DNA from: JACMLD01 sp963705285
GTDB lineage: Bacteria; Bacteroidota; Bacteroidia; Chitinophagales; Chitinophagaceae
Assembly (NCBI GenBank): GCA_963705285.1
Contig: OY970066.1
Coordinates: forward strand, 4,588,001-4,652,000
Direction of reading: 5' to 3'
Length of the DNA stretch: 64,000 nt
Below the pieces are notes generated by a model that was not told the origin of the DNA, searched no databases, and was given only the letters and a program-made list of their open reading frames with translations. Both the position numbers and the translations under genes were made by a program. This document shows positions 35,563 to 43,896 of this stretch, piece by piece (the first letter of the stretch is position 1; each line of letters opens with the position of its first letter).

Positions 35563-36336
35563 CCATGTCCCCGCAACGTCTCCCGCATAGAGTGCTCAAA
35601 TAGATGTAATGCTGAAAGGGGACGCACCTGTCTCCGCAGCGTCTCCCGCATAGAGAGCTCAAATAGATGTAAATGCTGAAAGGGGACGCTGCGATTGCAT
35701 GAACCTACCTGTACTACGCAAAGCCTCTGCCGCAGCGTCCTCATCAACTTCGTATTAAGGCTAGTCACTAAGGGAGAGACGCTGCGGAGACGTTCGGGCG
35801 TGTGCCACGTGTCCCCGCAGCGTCTCCCACATAGAGAGCTCAAATAGATGTAAATGCTGAAAGGGGACGCTGCGATTGCATGAACCTACCTGTACTACGC
35901 AAAGCCTCTGCCGCAGCGTCCTCATCAACTTCGTATTAAGGATAGTCACTAAGGGAGAGACGCTGCGGAGACGTTCGGGCGTGTGCCACGTGTCCCCGCA
36001 GCGTCTCCCGCATAGAGACCACAAATAATGTATGTTGACAAGGGACGCTGCGATTGCATGAACCTACCTGTACTACGCAAAGCCTCTGCCGCAGCGTCCT
36101 CATCAACTTCGTATTAAGGATAGTCACTAAGGGAGAGACGCTGCGGAGACGTTGCCGGGTGTCACACATGTCCCCGCAGCGTCTCCCGCATAGAGTGCTC
36201 AAATAGATGTAATGCTTAAAGGGGACGCTGCGATTGCATGACCGAAACCTACCTGTACTACGCAAAGCCTCTGCCGCAGCGTCCACATCAACTTCGAATT
36301 AAGGCTAGTCACTATGGGAGAGACGCTGCGGAGAGT
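35563..36336. repeat. Four 180-bp repeats with paired stem-loops
   Basis: Units recur at 35693, 35874, 36052 and 36232 (periods 181, 178, 180), preceded by a short 63-bp partial copy. Each carries two strong inverted repeats. In the first unit these are GGACGCTGCG (35684-35693) with CGCAGCGTCC (35731-35740), and GAGACGCTGCGG (35776-35787) with CCGCAGCGTCTC (35815-35826). The array lies between two convergent terminators. Open frames across it (35544-36286, minus) are repeat shadows, not genes. Confidence 0.88.
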
Positions 36337-36364
36337 TGATACCACCAAACTCAGTACCCACAAA

Positions 36365-36392
36365 AAAACCGCTGGAAGTCCAGCGGCTTTTT
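36365..36392 (-). terminator. Intrinsic terminator of the Prc gene
   Basis: CCGCTGG (36369-36375) pairs with CCAGCGG (36380-36386) and is followed on the minus strand by seven T. It lies 22 bp past the stop of the protease gene. Confidence 0.85.
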
Positions 36393-36413
36393 ATTCATAC
36401 TACCAATCAATGA

Positions 36414-38585
36414 TTAGTAGGGCAATTTCTTCTGTCCCTGGTTAAGCGCCAGGTTATGCTGGTTCACCATATCGTTCATTACGTTTACGGTTTCATCTAA
36501 ATAAAGATCATTCCGTAAGCTTTTCAGCCATGCTTTAAAGCGGTCGTCTTTGTCTTTATCATTGGCGTACTTGGTAGAATCTTCCTGTAATGCAGATACC
36601 GTTAATTCTTTGGGCAACTTATTCAGTGTTTCCAGTTGTTTGTAAGTGGCGCTTACTTTTTTCTTCTCATCACGAAACTTATCAATATTCAAAGAATACA
36701 CGCGGTCATTTTCTTTGGCGAGCCATTCTGTATTTGTTTTGATAAGATTGAAAGCCGGGTTAACGCTTACCCTTGCCTGGCTGGAAGTGCGAATGTTGTT
36801 GGCATCGAAACTGTATTTCCAGGGTGAATAATCTGCTTTTTGTATCTCATCCCAGGGCAATGCATCAGGGTCATCCTTTTCGCGCAATTTTGAATACTCA
36901 TAAAAATCGGGGAGTACAATATCAGACGCCACACCTTTTAATTGGGTAGAACCACCATTGATACGGTAAAATTTCTGCAGCGTAAGTTTGATGGTACCCA
37001 AATCACTGTTGGCCGACATAAAACTTTGGGTTTTGTCTAACCCGATATTGCGTTGTACCGTTCCTTTACCATACGTAGAAGTGCTGCCAATAATAAGCCC
37101 GCGCTTGTAATCCTGTATGGCAGCGGCAAAAATTTCAGAAGCAGAAGCGCTGAATTCATTTACCATTACCGCCAGCGGGCCTTCATACAATACATTCTTA
37201 TCGCGGTCGCGCAACACACTTGGTTTACCATCGCGGTCGCGTACCTGCACCACCGGTCCTTCATCTACAAACAAGCCCACCATTTTCACCACATCGTACA
37301 ATGATCCACCGCCATTGTTGCGGAGGTCTAAAATAATACCATCTACTTTTTGTTCTTTAAGGCGGGTAATTTCTTTTGCTACGTCATCTGCACAGCGGCG
37401 GCCTTTGGGGTCATCAAAATCAGCATAAAATTCAGGGAGATAAATAAACCCAATCTTTGCTTTACCGTTGGTTACAATAGAGCTGCGCGCAAAAGTTTCA
37501 TCCTGCACAATCTCATCACGTATCAGCTTTACCACTTTGATAGATCCATCGGCTTTGCGCAATGTTAGTCTTACTTCAGTTCCTTTTTTACCACGAATAA
37601 TTTTTACCGCATCAGGTACATAATAGCCGGCCAGCTCAACAGGTTCTGCATCACCTTGACCTACTTTCAATACAATATCACCTACTGTTATCTCACCGCT
37701 TTTATAAGCAGGGCTGCCGGTAAGAATAGAGTTCACTTTAATAGTACCGTCATCATATAACAAAGACGCACCAATACCATAGAACTTACCGCTCATTTCT
37801 TCATCAAACGATCTCTTTTCCAATGGAGGAAAATAATCGGTGTGCGGATCCATGGTTTGGGTAATAGTATTTACATAACGGCTGAATAATTCGCTTTCGG
37901 TTAACTTTATTTTGTAATTGTCAAAAGTTCTGTCCATCGCTTTCAGCACTTTGTCGCGCGCGTCTTTCTCCATCTCTTCATTGGTCTTAACCACGGTGCC
38001 TTGTTTGCCTTTGTTTTTTTCCTGCGATTCCTGCATGTCTACATAACGATCGAGAACGAGGTATTTCAACCGCTGACGCCAGAAGTTTTTACGATCTGCT
38101 TCCGTGGCAGGATAATCTCTTTTTTCAGGATCGCCAACAAATGTTTCGTCTTTTGTAAAATCAAAAGGTTGCGCCAGAATTTCACGGTAGAGTTTTTCTA
38201 CTTCAGGCAGGCGCTTTTTAAATAATTCTGAAGAAGCAGGCACAAAGGTTACCGGACCGCCCAATATCTCATCATCTACTTTGGTTTCGTATTTTCTCAG
38301 GTCGTTAATATCGGCCTGTAAAAAAATACTTTTATCCTGGTCTACCAGGGCGATGTATTTCTTGAAAACCTCTTTGGAAAATTTATCATTGATGTCTTTG
38401 GGACTGTAATGAATCTCCGTCAGCATTTCCCCCACATTATGAAGTATCTTTTCATACCGGGTAGGCGGATTGTCATTATTTCCAGTTCCTAAACTACGAA
38501 ACGCAATAAATACACCTGCTACCAATACAGTTAGCAGTATGGGCAAACTTCTTCTACTAAACATAAATTGAATTATTTTTTGCAT
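36414..38585 (-). CDS. prc: C-terminal processing (tail-specific) protease, S41 family
   Basis: A 723-residue Tsp/Prc-type periplasmic protease anchored by an N-terminal hydrophobic segment (LPILLTVLVAGVFIAF). A PDZ domain (about 258-345, GIGASLLYDDGTIKVNSIL) is followed by the S41 catalytic domain with the Ser/Lys dyad at Ser481 (NEFSASASEI) and Lys507 (GKGTVQ), and a C-terminal DUF3340-like tail. It degrades or trims envelope proteins by their C-termini. TATTTTTG (38591-38598) lies only 5 bp before the ATG, suggesting a leaderless mRNA. Confidence 0.92.
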   Translation of the reverse strand: MQKIIQFMFSRRSLPILLTVLVAGVFIAFRSLGTGNNDNPPTRYEKILHNVGEMLTEIHYSPKDINDKFSKEVFKKYIALVDQDKSIFLQADINDLRKYETKVDDEILGGPVTFVPASSELFKKRLPEVEKLYREILAQPFDFTKDETFVGDPEKRDYPATEADRKNFWRQRLKYLVLDRYVDMQESQEKNKGKQGTVVKTNEEMEKDARDKVLKAMDRTFDNYKIKLTESELFSRYVNTITQTMDPHTDYFPPLEKRSFDEEMSGKFYGIGASLLYDDGTIKVNSILTGSPAYKSGEITVGDIVLKVGQGDAEPVELAGYYVPDAVKIIRGKKGTEVRLTLRKADGSIKVVKLIRDEIVQDETFARSSIVTNGKAKIGFIYLPEFYADFDDPKGRRCADDVAKEITRLKEQKVDGIILDLRNNGGGSLYDVVKMVGLFVDEGPVVQVRDRDGKPSVLRDRDKNVLYEGPLAVMVNEFSASASEIFAAAIQDYKRGLIIGSTSTYGKGTVQRNIGLDKTQSFMSANSDLGTIKLTLQKFYRINGGSTQLKGVASDIVLPDFYEYSKLREKDDPDALPWDEIQKADYSPWKYSFDANNIRTSSQARVSVNPAFNLIKTNTEWLAKENDRVYSLNIDKFRDEKKKVSATYKQLETLNKLPKELTVSALQEDSTKYANDKDKDDRFKAWLKSLRNDLYLDETVNVMNDMVNQHNLALNQGQKKLPY

Positions 38586-38590
38586 TAACC

Positions 38591-38598
38591 CAAAAATA
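38591..38598 (-). promoter_or_regulatory. -7 box just before prc
   Basis: TATTTTTG on the minus strand is a perfect TAnnTTTG box, 5 bp before the prc ATG. No good -33 box is found at 19-21 bp. Confidence 0.4.
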
Positions 38599-38683
38599 AC
38601 GATAAAAAAGCTGGGTTGTTGTATGGCTTAGGCATAATTAACACCCAGTTTGCCAATATTTTACACGAGCGGGAGAAGTTGTT

Positions 38684-38719
38684 AAAAAAAAATAACCCGG
38701 AACAATTTTGCTCCGGGTT
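38684..38719 (-). terminator. Intrinsic terminator of tRNA-His
   Basis: AACCCGGA (38694-38701) pairs with TCCGGGTT (38712-38719), followed on the minus strand by a run of nine T. It lies 6 bp beyond the tRNA. Confidence 0.85.
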
Positions 38720-38725
38720 TGTATG

Positions 38726-38800
38726 GGTAACTGATGGGTTTCGAACCCACGACCCTCAGAACCACAATCTGATGCTCTAACCAACTGAGCTACAGCTACC
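38726..38800 (-). tRNA. tRNA-His (GTG)
   Basis: The minus strand folds as a cloverleaf: acceptor GTAGCTG/CAGTTAC (one G-U) with the histidine-specific extra G at -1 opposite C73, D-arm GCTCAGTTGGTTAGAGC, anticodon arm TCAGA-TTGTGGT-TCTGA with anticodon GTG, and T-arm with GGTTCGAAACC. CCA is not encoded, so it must be added enzymatically. The gene has its own promoter and terminator. Confidence 0.96.
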
Positions 38801-38810
38801 GTGTGGGCGG

Positions 38811-38841
38811 CAAAAATAATGGAATTTGCGCTTCATTCAAA
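38811..38841 (-). promoter_or_regulatory. Promoter of tRNA-His
   Basis: TTTG (38838-38841), a 19-bp spacer and TATTTTTG (38811-38818) are a perfect match to the Bacteroidota consensus, 10 bp before the tRNA 5' end. Confidence 0.8.
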
Positions 38842-38895
38842 AAACAATTGGCTGCTTAATTGGTGTTTCTTTGCTGCACTAAATAAAAAAGATTC

Positions 38896-39498
38896 ATGAA
38901 CTGGTGGCTTTATTGTACGCCCTTAATTGGTGCGCTCGCAGGCTGGTTGCTGGTATCGGTATTGCTCAGGTTGTTATTTCACCCAGGTGCTGCACGTACA
39001 ATTGCAGGCATTACTATACAGGGCCTGGTGCCGGCGCGCTGGCAGTCAATAGCTGCACAAGTGGGCGCATTAAGTGCATCACTTTTTTCATTGCAGGAAC
39101 TGGAAGAAAAAATCACCCATCCTGACAACGTAAAAAAAATAATGCCCCATGCAGAAACGCACATCGACAACTTTTTGCGCGTAAAACTGGTTAAATCAAT
39201 GCCGGTAGTCGGCATGTTTGTGGGTGATAAAACCATCCACAACCTGAAAGCACTTTTTGTAACAGAACTGGAGGAGCTTTTTCCTGAAATCATGAAAAAT
39301 TACATGGGCAATTTGCAGGCCGATCTGGATATTGCCGAAATGGTGCGAAATAAACTTGCCGCTGTACAACCAGCCGTTGTTGAGCATGCCTTTAATGCCA
39401 TGATGGCTAAACAACTGCGCCTTATAAAATTGCTGGGTGCAGTCTTTGGACTTATAATGGGCGCGATACAACTATTAGTCGTGCTCCTGTTACAGTGA
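38896..39498 (+). CDS. DUF445-like membrane protein
   Basis: A 200-residue protein with a TM helix at each end (WLYCTPLIGALAGWLLVSVL and LLGAVFGLIMGAIQLLVVLL) enclosing a helical soluble part with VPARWQSIAAQVG and a conserved-looking acidic helix. This matches the short, YheB-like DUF445 proteins. The function is unknown; a role in the envelope is inferred from the membrane anchors. It is transcribed away from tRNA-His. Confidence 0.72.
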   Translation: MNWWLYCTPLIGALAGWLLVSVLLRLLFHPGAARTIAGITIQGLVPARWQSIAAQVGALSASLFSLQELEEKITHPDNVKKIMPHAETHIDNFLRVKLVKSMPVVGMFVGDKTIHNLKALFVTELEELFPEIMKNYMGNLQADLDIAEMVRNKLAAVQPAVVEHAFNAMMAKQLRLIKLLGAVFGLIMGAIQLLVVLLLQ

Positions 39499-39668
39499 TT
39501 CTATTCCATTGCCCTTTTTTACCGTTTATCACAACCACAGAAACTGCTGCATTGCTTGCGCAGGTAAATAATAAATCAGGCGTCTAAAGCATTTATCTGC
39601 CGGCGGTGCCGGTACTTGTATATCAATAAATCGTAGAATCGCACCTATTTTCAATTCAATACAATTAC

Positions 39669-42341
39669 ATGAAAACAGTTCTAGTACTTTTTCTTTTTGC
39701 TTTTTCAGTGGCGGGTGTAAGTGCCCAGTTTCCCGGAGGCGGCGGTGCCGGCAGGGGTGGAGGCCGTGGAGCGGGTGGGGCCAATGCTTCCATCGGGCAT
39801 TTCTACGGTAAACTGGTAGATTCCAAAACCAATAAGGGGCTGGATGCTGTTTCGGTGCAACTGTTTATGGCAAAATTTGACACTACTACCAAGAAAAGAA
39901 AAGATACACTGGTAGGGGGTATGCTGACACGCGCCAATGGCGAATTCAGTATTGAAAACCTGCCCGTATTTGGCCGGTATACGCTGAAGCTGTCTGCTAT
40001 CGGCTATACACCCATAGAACAACAAATTGCCTTTACACTTAAAATGCCGTCGCAGGATGGTTCTGGCAATGCAGATATGAGTACCGCTCTGGCCGGGGTT
40101 GATAAAGACCTGGGCAATATTAAAATGGTGGCCGATGCAAAAGTGCTGGAGAATGTAACCGTTACTGCTTCCAAGCCATTGTTTCAGATGGGTGTGGATC
40201 GTAAAATTTTCAATGTAGACAAAAGCCTGATTGGGGCCGGTCAGACCGCGCAGGAGCTGATGAAAAATATACCATCAGTAAATGTAGATATAGACGGTAA
40301 CGTAACACTCCGCAATGCAGCGCCTACCATTTTTGTAGATGGCAGGCCCACCACACTTACGCTTGATCAAATACCATCTGATGCCATTGAAAGTGTTGAA
40401 ATCATTACCAACCCTTCTGCAAAATTTGACGCCTCTGGCGGAACCGCGGGTATCCTTAATATTGTATTGAAGAAGAACCGCAAGGCGGGTTATAATGGCA
40501 ACGTAAGGGCGGGCATAGACAGCCGTGGAAAGATAAACGGCGGTGGAGACATTAACGTTAAACAGGGAAAAGTAAATCTTTTCGCCAGCGTCAATTACAA
40601 CCAGCGCAAATCGATAGCAGAAGGCACCGTATTCAGCCAAAACCTTACTACTCCTGTAACTGATGTATTCCAGGATTCGAGAACAGTGAACAACGGCAGT
40701 TTTGCATTTGGACGTGCAGGTTTTGATTACCTTATGGACAACCGCAACACGATTACCGTTTCTGGTGTGATTGTGCGCGGAAACTTCAACAATGAAGACA
40801 ACCTCAACTTTGATTCACTTCAAAACAGTTCGGTATTCACGAGGGGCAACCAGCTCACCAATTCAAAAGCCAGTTTCAGGAACTACGGAGGCGCCATTGG
40901 TTACAAACACAATTTTGCCAAAGCAGGTAAAGAAATTACTGCCGACGTTAATTACAACAGCAGCACCAACGAAAACCTGGCGTTCTATAACATACAGTTG
41001 TTTCAACCGGATTACAGCATAAAAGGAAATCCCAACAAACGCAAAACAGATGGTAATGGAAGTAATAAATTTTTTACCGCGCAAGTAGATTACAGCAATC
41101 CTATTTCAGAAAAAGCAAAAATTGAAATGGGTGCGCGTGCCGCTTTCCGTAACAACAAAAGCATCAGCGACAATTCAGTTTTTGATTACACGTTACCGGT
41201 GCCTGATTATGTGTACAATGCATCGCTCAGTAATAACTACAAGTTCAACGACCGCGTATTTGCGGCATATACCACTTACTCTGGTAAAGTAAAAACACTG
41301 AGTTACCAGTTAGGTTTGAGAGCAGAAAGTTCTGATTACACAGGTACCAAGTTTGCCGTAAAGGATTCCACTTTTAAAACAAGTTACCCCATTAGTCTTT
41401 TCCCCAGTGTGTTTATTACCAAAGAGCTGGGCAATAAACAAGATTTCCAAGTCAATTATTCAAGAAGGATCAACAGGCCCAATTTTTTTCAGCTGATACC
41501 TTATAAGGATATTACCAACCCGCAATATCCTACCGTAGGCAACCCTGGCCTGAAGCCTGAGTTTACCAATTCTTTTGAAATGTCTTACCAGAAAACATTT
41601 CCAAAAAATTTCAGCCTGCTGGTGTCTGCTTATTTTAAATACACTACCGACCTTATTACCCGTTACCAGTTCAAAGATGTGATATCTGATAAGATTCCCG
41701 ACAGTGCCACTTTTACTTCTTACCAGAATGCCAACAGCAGTACGTCGTACGGTCTTGAAGTAACAGGTCGCACACCGCTGACGAAATGGTGGGATATGAC
41801 TACCAACATCAATTTTTACAACGCTACCATTAATGCAACCAACATTACCAATGCAGGGGGCTCAACACAGCGCCTGAGTTATTTTGCAAAATGGAACAAC
41901 ACGTTTAAACTGCCGAAGAATTTCAGCATACAATTATCCGGCGATTACCAAAGCAAATCAGTGTTACCGCAGAGCAGTGGCAATGGCGGGGGTGGTGGTG
42001 GCCGCGGCGGCGGAGGCGGTGGTGGCATGTTTGGTGGCGGCCCGCAGCCTTCGGCACAGGGTTATGTAAATCCGAATTACGGATTTGATGTTGCTATCAG
42101 GAAAGAATTCCTGAAAAACAAGGCAGCATCCCTTACGCTTAGTGTAAACGATGTTTTCAAAACGCGGAAATACAGTTACTATTCTTACTCAACCATTGTA
42201 ACGCAGGATTATTCGCGCATCAGGGATCAACAAATATTCCGCCTCAACTTTAACTACCGTTTTGGCAAGTTGGATGTCTCGCTTTTCAAACGCAAGAATA
42301 TGAGAAGTGGCATGGAAGGCGTACAGGACGCGCAACAGTAA
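39669..42341 (+). CDS. Outer-membrane receptor-like beta-barrel protein
   Basis: An 890-residue outer-membrane protein: a signal peptide (AFSVAGVSAQ), a Gly/Arg-rich linker (FPGGGGAGRGGGRGAGG), a carboxypeptidase regulatory-like domain (about 45-125), a plug-like domain (LMKNIPSVNVDIDGNVTLRN, then PSDAIESVEIITNPSAKFDA) and a large barrel (about 260-890) of the OMP_b-brl_3 type found in TonB-dependent receptor relatives. A Gly-rich loop (GGGGGRGGGGGGGMFGGG, near 775) interrupts the barrel. No TonB box was pinpointed. No SusD partner gene follows, so it is not a classical Sus pair; the ligand is unknown. Confidence 0.85.
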   Translation: MKTVLVLFLFAFSVAGVSAQFPGGGGAGRGGGRGAGGANASIGHFYGKLVDSKTNKGLDAVSVQLFMAKFDTTTKKRKDTLVGGMLTRANGEFSIENLPVFGRYTLKLSAIGYTPIEQQIAFTLKMPSQDGSGNADMSTALAGVDKDLGNIKMVADAKVLENVTVTASKPLFQMGVDRKIFNVDKSLIGAGQTAQELMKNIPSVNVDIDGNVTLRNAAPTIFVDGRPTTLTLDQIPSDAIESVEIITNPSAKFDASGGTAGILNIVLKKNRKAGYNGNVRAGIDSRGKINGGGDINVKQGKVNLFASVNYNQRKSIAEGTVFSQNLTTPVTDVFQDSRTVNNGSFAFGRAGFDYLMDNRNTITVSGVIVRGNFNNEDNLNFDSLQNSSVFTRGNQLTNSKASFRNYGGAIGYKHNFAKAGKEITADVNYNSSTNENLAFYNIQLFQPDYSIKGNPNKRKTDGNGSNKFFTAQVDYSNPISEKAKIEMGARAAFRNNKSISDNSVFDYTLPVPDYVYNASLSNNYKFNDRVFAAYTTYSGKVKTLSYQLGLRAESSDYTGTKFAVKDSTFKTSYPISLFPSVFITKELGNKQDFQVNYSRRINRPNFFQLIPYKDITNPQYPTVGNPGLKPEFTNSFEMSYQKTFPKNFSLLVSAYFKYTTDLITRYQFKDVISDKIPDSATFTSYQNANSSTSYGLEVTGRTPLTKWWDMTTNINFYNATINATNITNAGGSTQRLSYFAKWNNTFKLPKNFSIQLSGDYQSKSVLPQSSGNGGGGGGRGGGGGGGMFGGGPQPSAQGYVNPNYGFDVAIRKEFLKNKAASLTLSVNDVFKTRKYSYYSYSTIVTQDYSRIRDQQIFRLNFNYRFGKLDVSLFKRKNMRSGMEGVQDAQQ

Positions 42342-42354
42342 TGATAATGTGGGA

Positions 42355-42376
42355 ACCTGCCTGCCGGCAGGCAGGT
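42355..42376. other. Perfect 22-bp palindrome
   Basis: ACCTGCCTGCC is followed directly by its reverse complement GGCAGGCAGGT, 13 bp after the stop of the barrel gene. There is no loop and no T run. It could form a cruciform or act as a site for a dimeric protein. Confidence 0.6.
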
Positions 42377-42411
42377 GTGCTAATGTGGAAATTCTTTTGC
42401 CCCGGTTTATG

Positions 42412-42716
42412 GAACGCAGATTTTCATGATGGTCTTGATTAATTATGATTAAATATATCCGCAGGAAGAATTTCTAAAATAAAGTAGTGACCTTGAATGG
42501 CGAGGGCGGTGCGTGGATGGCTTCCCCAACCGGGAGAAGTCGGAAGGGGGCCGAACGCAGATTTTCATGATGGTCTTGATTAATCATGATTTAATATATC
42601 CGTGCAGTAAGAATTTCGAAATTAAAGTAGTGACCTCGAATGGCGAGGGCTGTGCGTGGATGGCTTCCCCCAACCGGGGGAAGTCGGAAGGGGGCCGAAC
42701 GCAGATTTTCATGATG
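42412..42716. repeat. Two and a fraction copies of a 141-144 bp repeat
   Basis: Units begin with GAACGCAGATTTTCATGATG at 42412, 42553 and 42697 (the last truncated) and end with AAGTCGGAAGGGGGCC. The first words recur in inverted form at about 60262-60283. An open frame across it (42513-42761) simply repeats a peptide with the DNA period and is not counted as a gene. Confidence 0.8.
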
Positions 42717-42814
42717 ATGATGATAACTAAAAATGATGTTTTGCTTTGGGAACGTAAGTAGGGGCTGGGCTAGCCCCAGCACTATCTAAATGTTGCAGCA
42801 AACAAGAAATAAAA

Positions 42815-42848
42815 AACCGGTCGCACCTGCGGTGACGACCGGTTTTTT
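42815..42848. terminator. Bidirectional intrinsic terminator
   Basis: AACCGGTCG (42815-42823) pairs with CGACCGGTT (42836-42844), with A and T runs on both sides, between convergent genes ending at 42341 and 42898. Confidence 0.85.
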
Positions 42849-42897
42849 ATTCGCCTTTTCTTTTCAAAATCAGTGCTTATTACACGGCCCGTTTCCT

Positions 42898-43422
42898 TTA
42901 GGGCGTTAATGGGTTTGAAAGCAACACCCGTTTTGCCAGCCAGCTATTTTTTAGTGGTATCATCCAGTTATTTTCAAGTTCTTCTTTGGTTTGTACCAGG
43001 TTGTTAAAGTAAATGGTGTCCGCATCAATAAAATGATTGTTGACGGCATATTGTACCTGCGGAAGGGGAAGCAGCTGTATAGTGTCTTTTGTAAGAAAGG
43101 CCAGCAGCTGCCTGTCAAAGAGTGTTACCGAGAATTTGGATTCTATTTGTTTAATCAGCCTTACCGAACTATCGGTACTGCAACCGCTCACGCCGGCATT
43201 GGTTTCATCTGCCATCAGCACAATGAACCGTCCAAAAAACAAATTGGCATATCCTTTTACAGGTGTTCCATGCGTATGCCATTCTGCAGTAAACTGCTCC
43301 AGCAAATCTTCTATTTCTATTGCTTCACTCAATGAAAAAATGCGGTTGGCCTGGTATATCCACACCCGTGATGAAGGTGCAAAAGATGCCGGCAACAATT
43401 CCCGGTAAGATGTATTAATCAT
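42898..43422 (-). CDS. Hypothetical protein
   Basis: A 174-residue protein without signal peptide or TM segment, starting MINTSYRELLPASFAPSSRVWIYQ. Mixed alpha/beta composition with FFGRFIVLMADETNAGVSGCSTD in the middle. It resembles a cytoplasmic hypothetical conserved in Bacteroidota (sometimes named ABC transporter ATPase without P-loop evidence); no Walker motif is seen here, so I give no function. Last of three co-directional genes. A perfect TAATTTTG box lies 4 bp before its ATG. Confidence 0.65.
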   Translation of the reverse strand: MINTSYRELLPASFAPSSRVWIYQANRIFSLSEAIEIEDLLEQFTAEWHTHGTPVKGYANLFFGRFIVLMADETNAGVSGCSTDSSVRLIKQIESKFSVTLFDRQLLAFLTKDTIQLLPLPQVQYAVNNHFIDADTIYFNNLVQTKEELENNWMIPLKNSWLAKRVLLSNPLTP

Positions 43423-43426
43423 GGCC

Positions 43427-43434
43427 CAAAATTA
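43427..43434 (-). promoter_or_regulatory. -7 box just before the gene at 42898-43422
   Basis: TAATTTTG on the minus strand, 4 bp before the ATG. TTTG occurs upstream but at only 12 bp spacing, so the -33 element is not convincing. Confidence 0.35.
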
Positions 43435-43460
43435 CTACAGAAAGGTCAAATGCGCGGAGC

Positions 43461-43853
43461 CTACTCTTTTCTTTCTATTTCAATCAGTTGGGTATTGTCT
43501 TTCGCAACAGTGTTCCATTGTCCGGCAGCAATTTCAGCCAGTTCTTTCCTGGTGTACACTGCTGTTTCGGTAGTATCAAAACGTTTCAACAGTACATCGT
43601 AGGCCGCACCGCCTGTCATTCGGCTGCGGTAGAAATAAATACTTTCCCGGCCAATGTCTTTTACTTGTAGGTAGAAAACAATTGCCCCGTCTGCGCTGGT
43701 ACGGGCCTTCATTTTATATACATCGCCCAGTTGGGGTTGTAACAAATATTTTTTTACGGAAGCATCCCTTTCCTGTTTTACATAGAAAAGATACAAGGCA
43801 GTAAATGCGCATACTGACAATACAACTGTCCACAATGTTTTGCGTGTGATCAT
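43461..43853 (-). CDS. Hypothetical protein with N-terminal membrane anchor
   Basis: A 130-residue protein: a single TM helix (LWTVVLSVCAFTALYLFYV) followed by a roughly 105-residue extracytoplasmic domain (GDVYKMKARTSADGAIVFYL, then YFYRSRMTGGAAYDVLLKRF). The start ATG at 43853 leaves 43 bp to the upstream CCG-domain gene, with which it is probably co-transcribed. The family was not recognised. Confidence 0.6.
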   Translation of the reverse strand: MITRKTLWTVVLSVCAFTALYLFYVKQERDASVKKYLLQPQLGDVYKMKARTSADGAIVFYLQVKDIGRESIYFYRSRMTGGAAYDVLLKRFDTTETAVYTRKELAEIAAGQWNTVAKDNTQLIEIERKE

Positions 43854-43896
43854 GCGTAAGCTGGGTTGGTGGTATGGGTAAGTGTGCCGGGGCAAC

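Noticed and set aside
35544..36286. Three similar minus-strand open frames (repeats of LRSVSPLVT and MRETLRG)
   Set aside because: They are translations of the 180-bp DNA repeat and repeat with its period; no start signal, and the array is better explained as non-coding.
42513..42761. 82-codon open frame with a repeated peptide
   Set aside because: The peptide repeat follows the 141-bp DNA repeat; no conserved domain or promoter.
42898..43422. ABC transporter ATPase
   Set aside because: No Walker A, Walker B or signature motif is present, so the function is not assigned.
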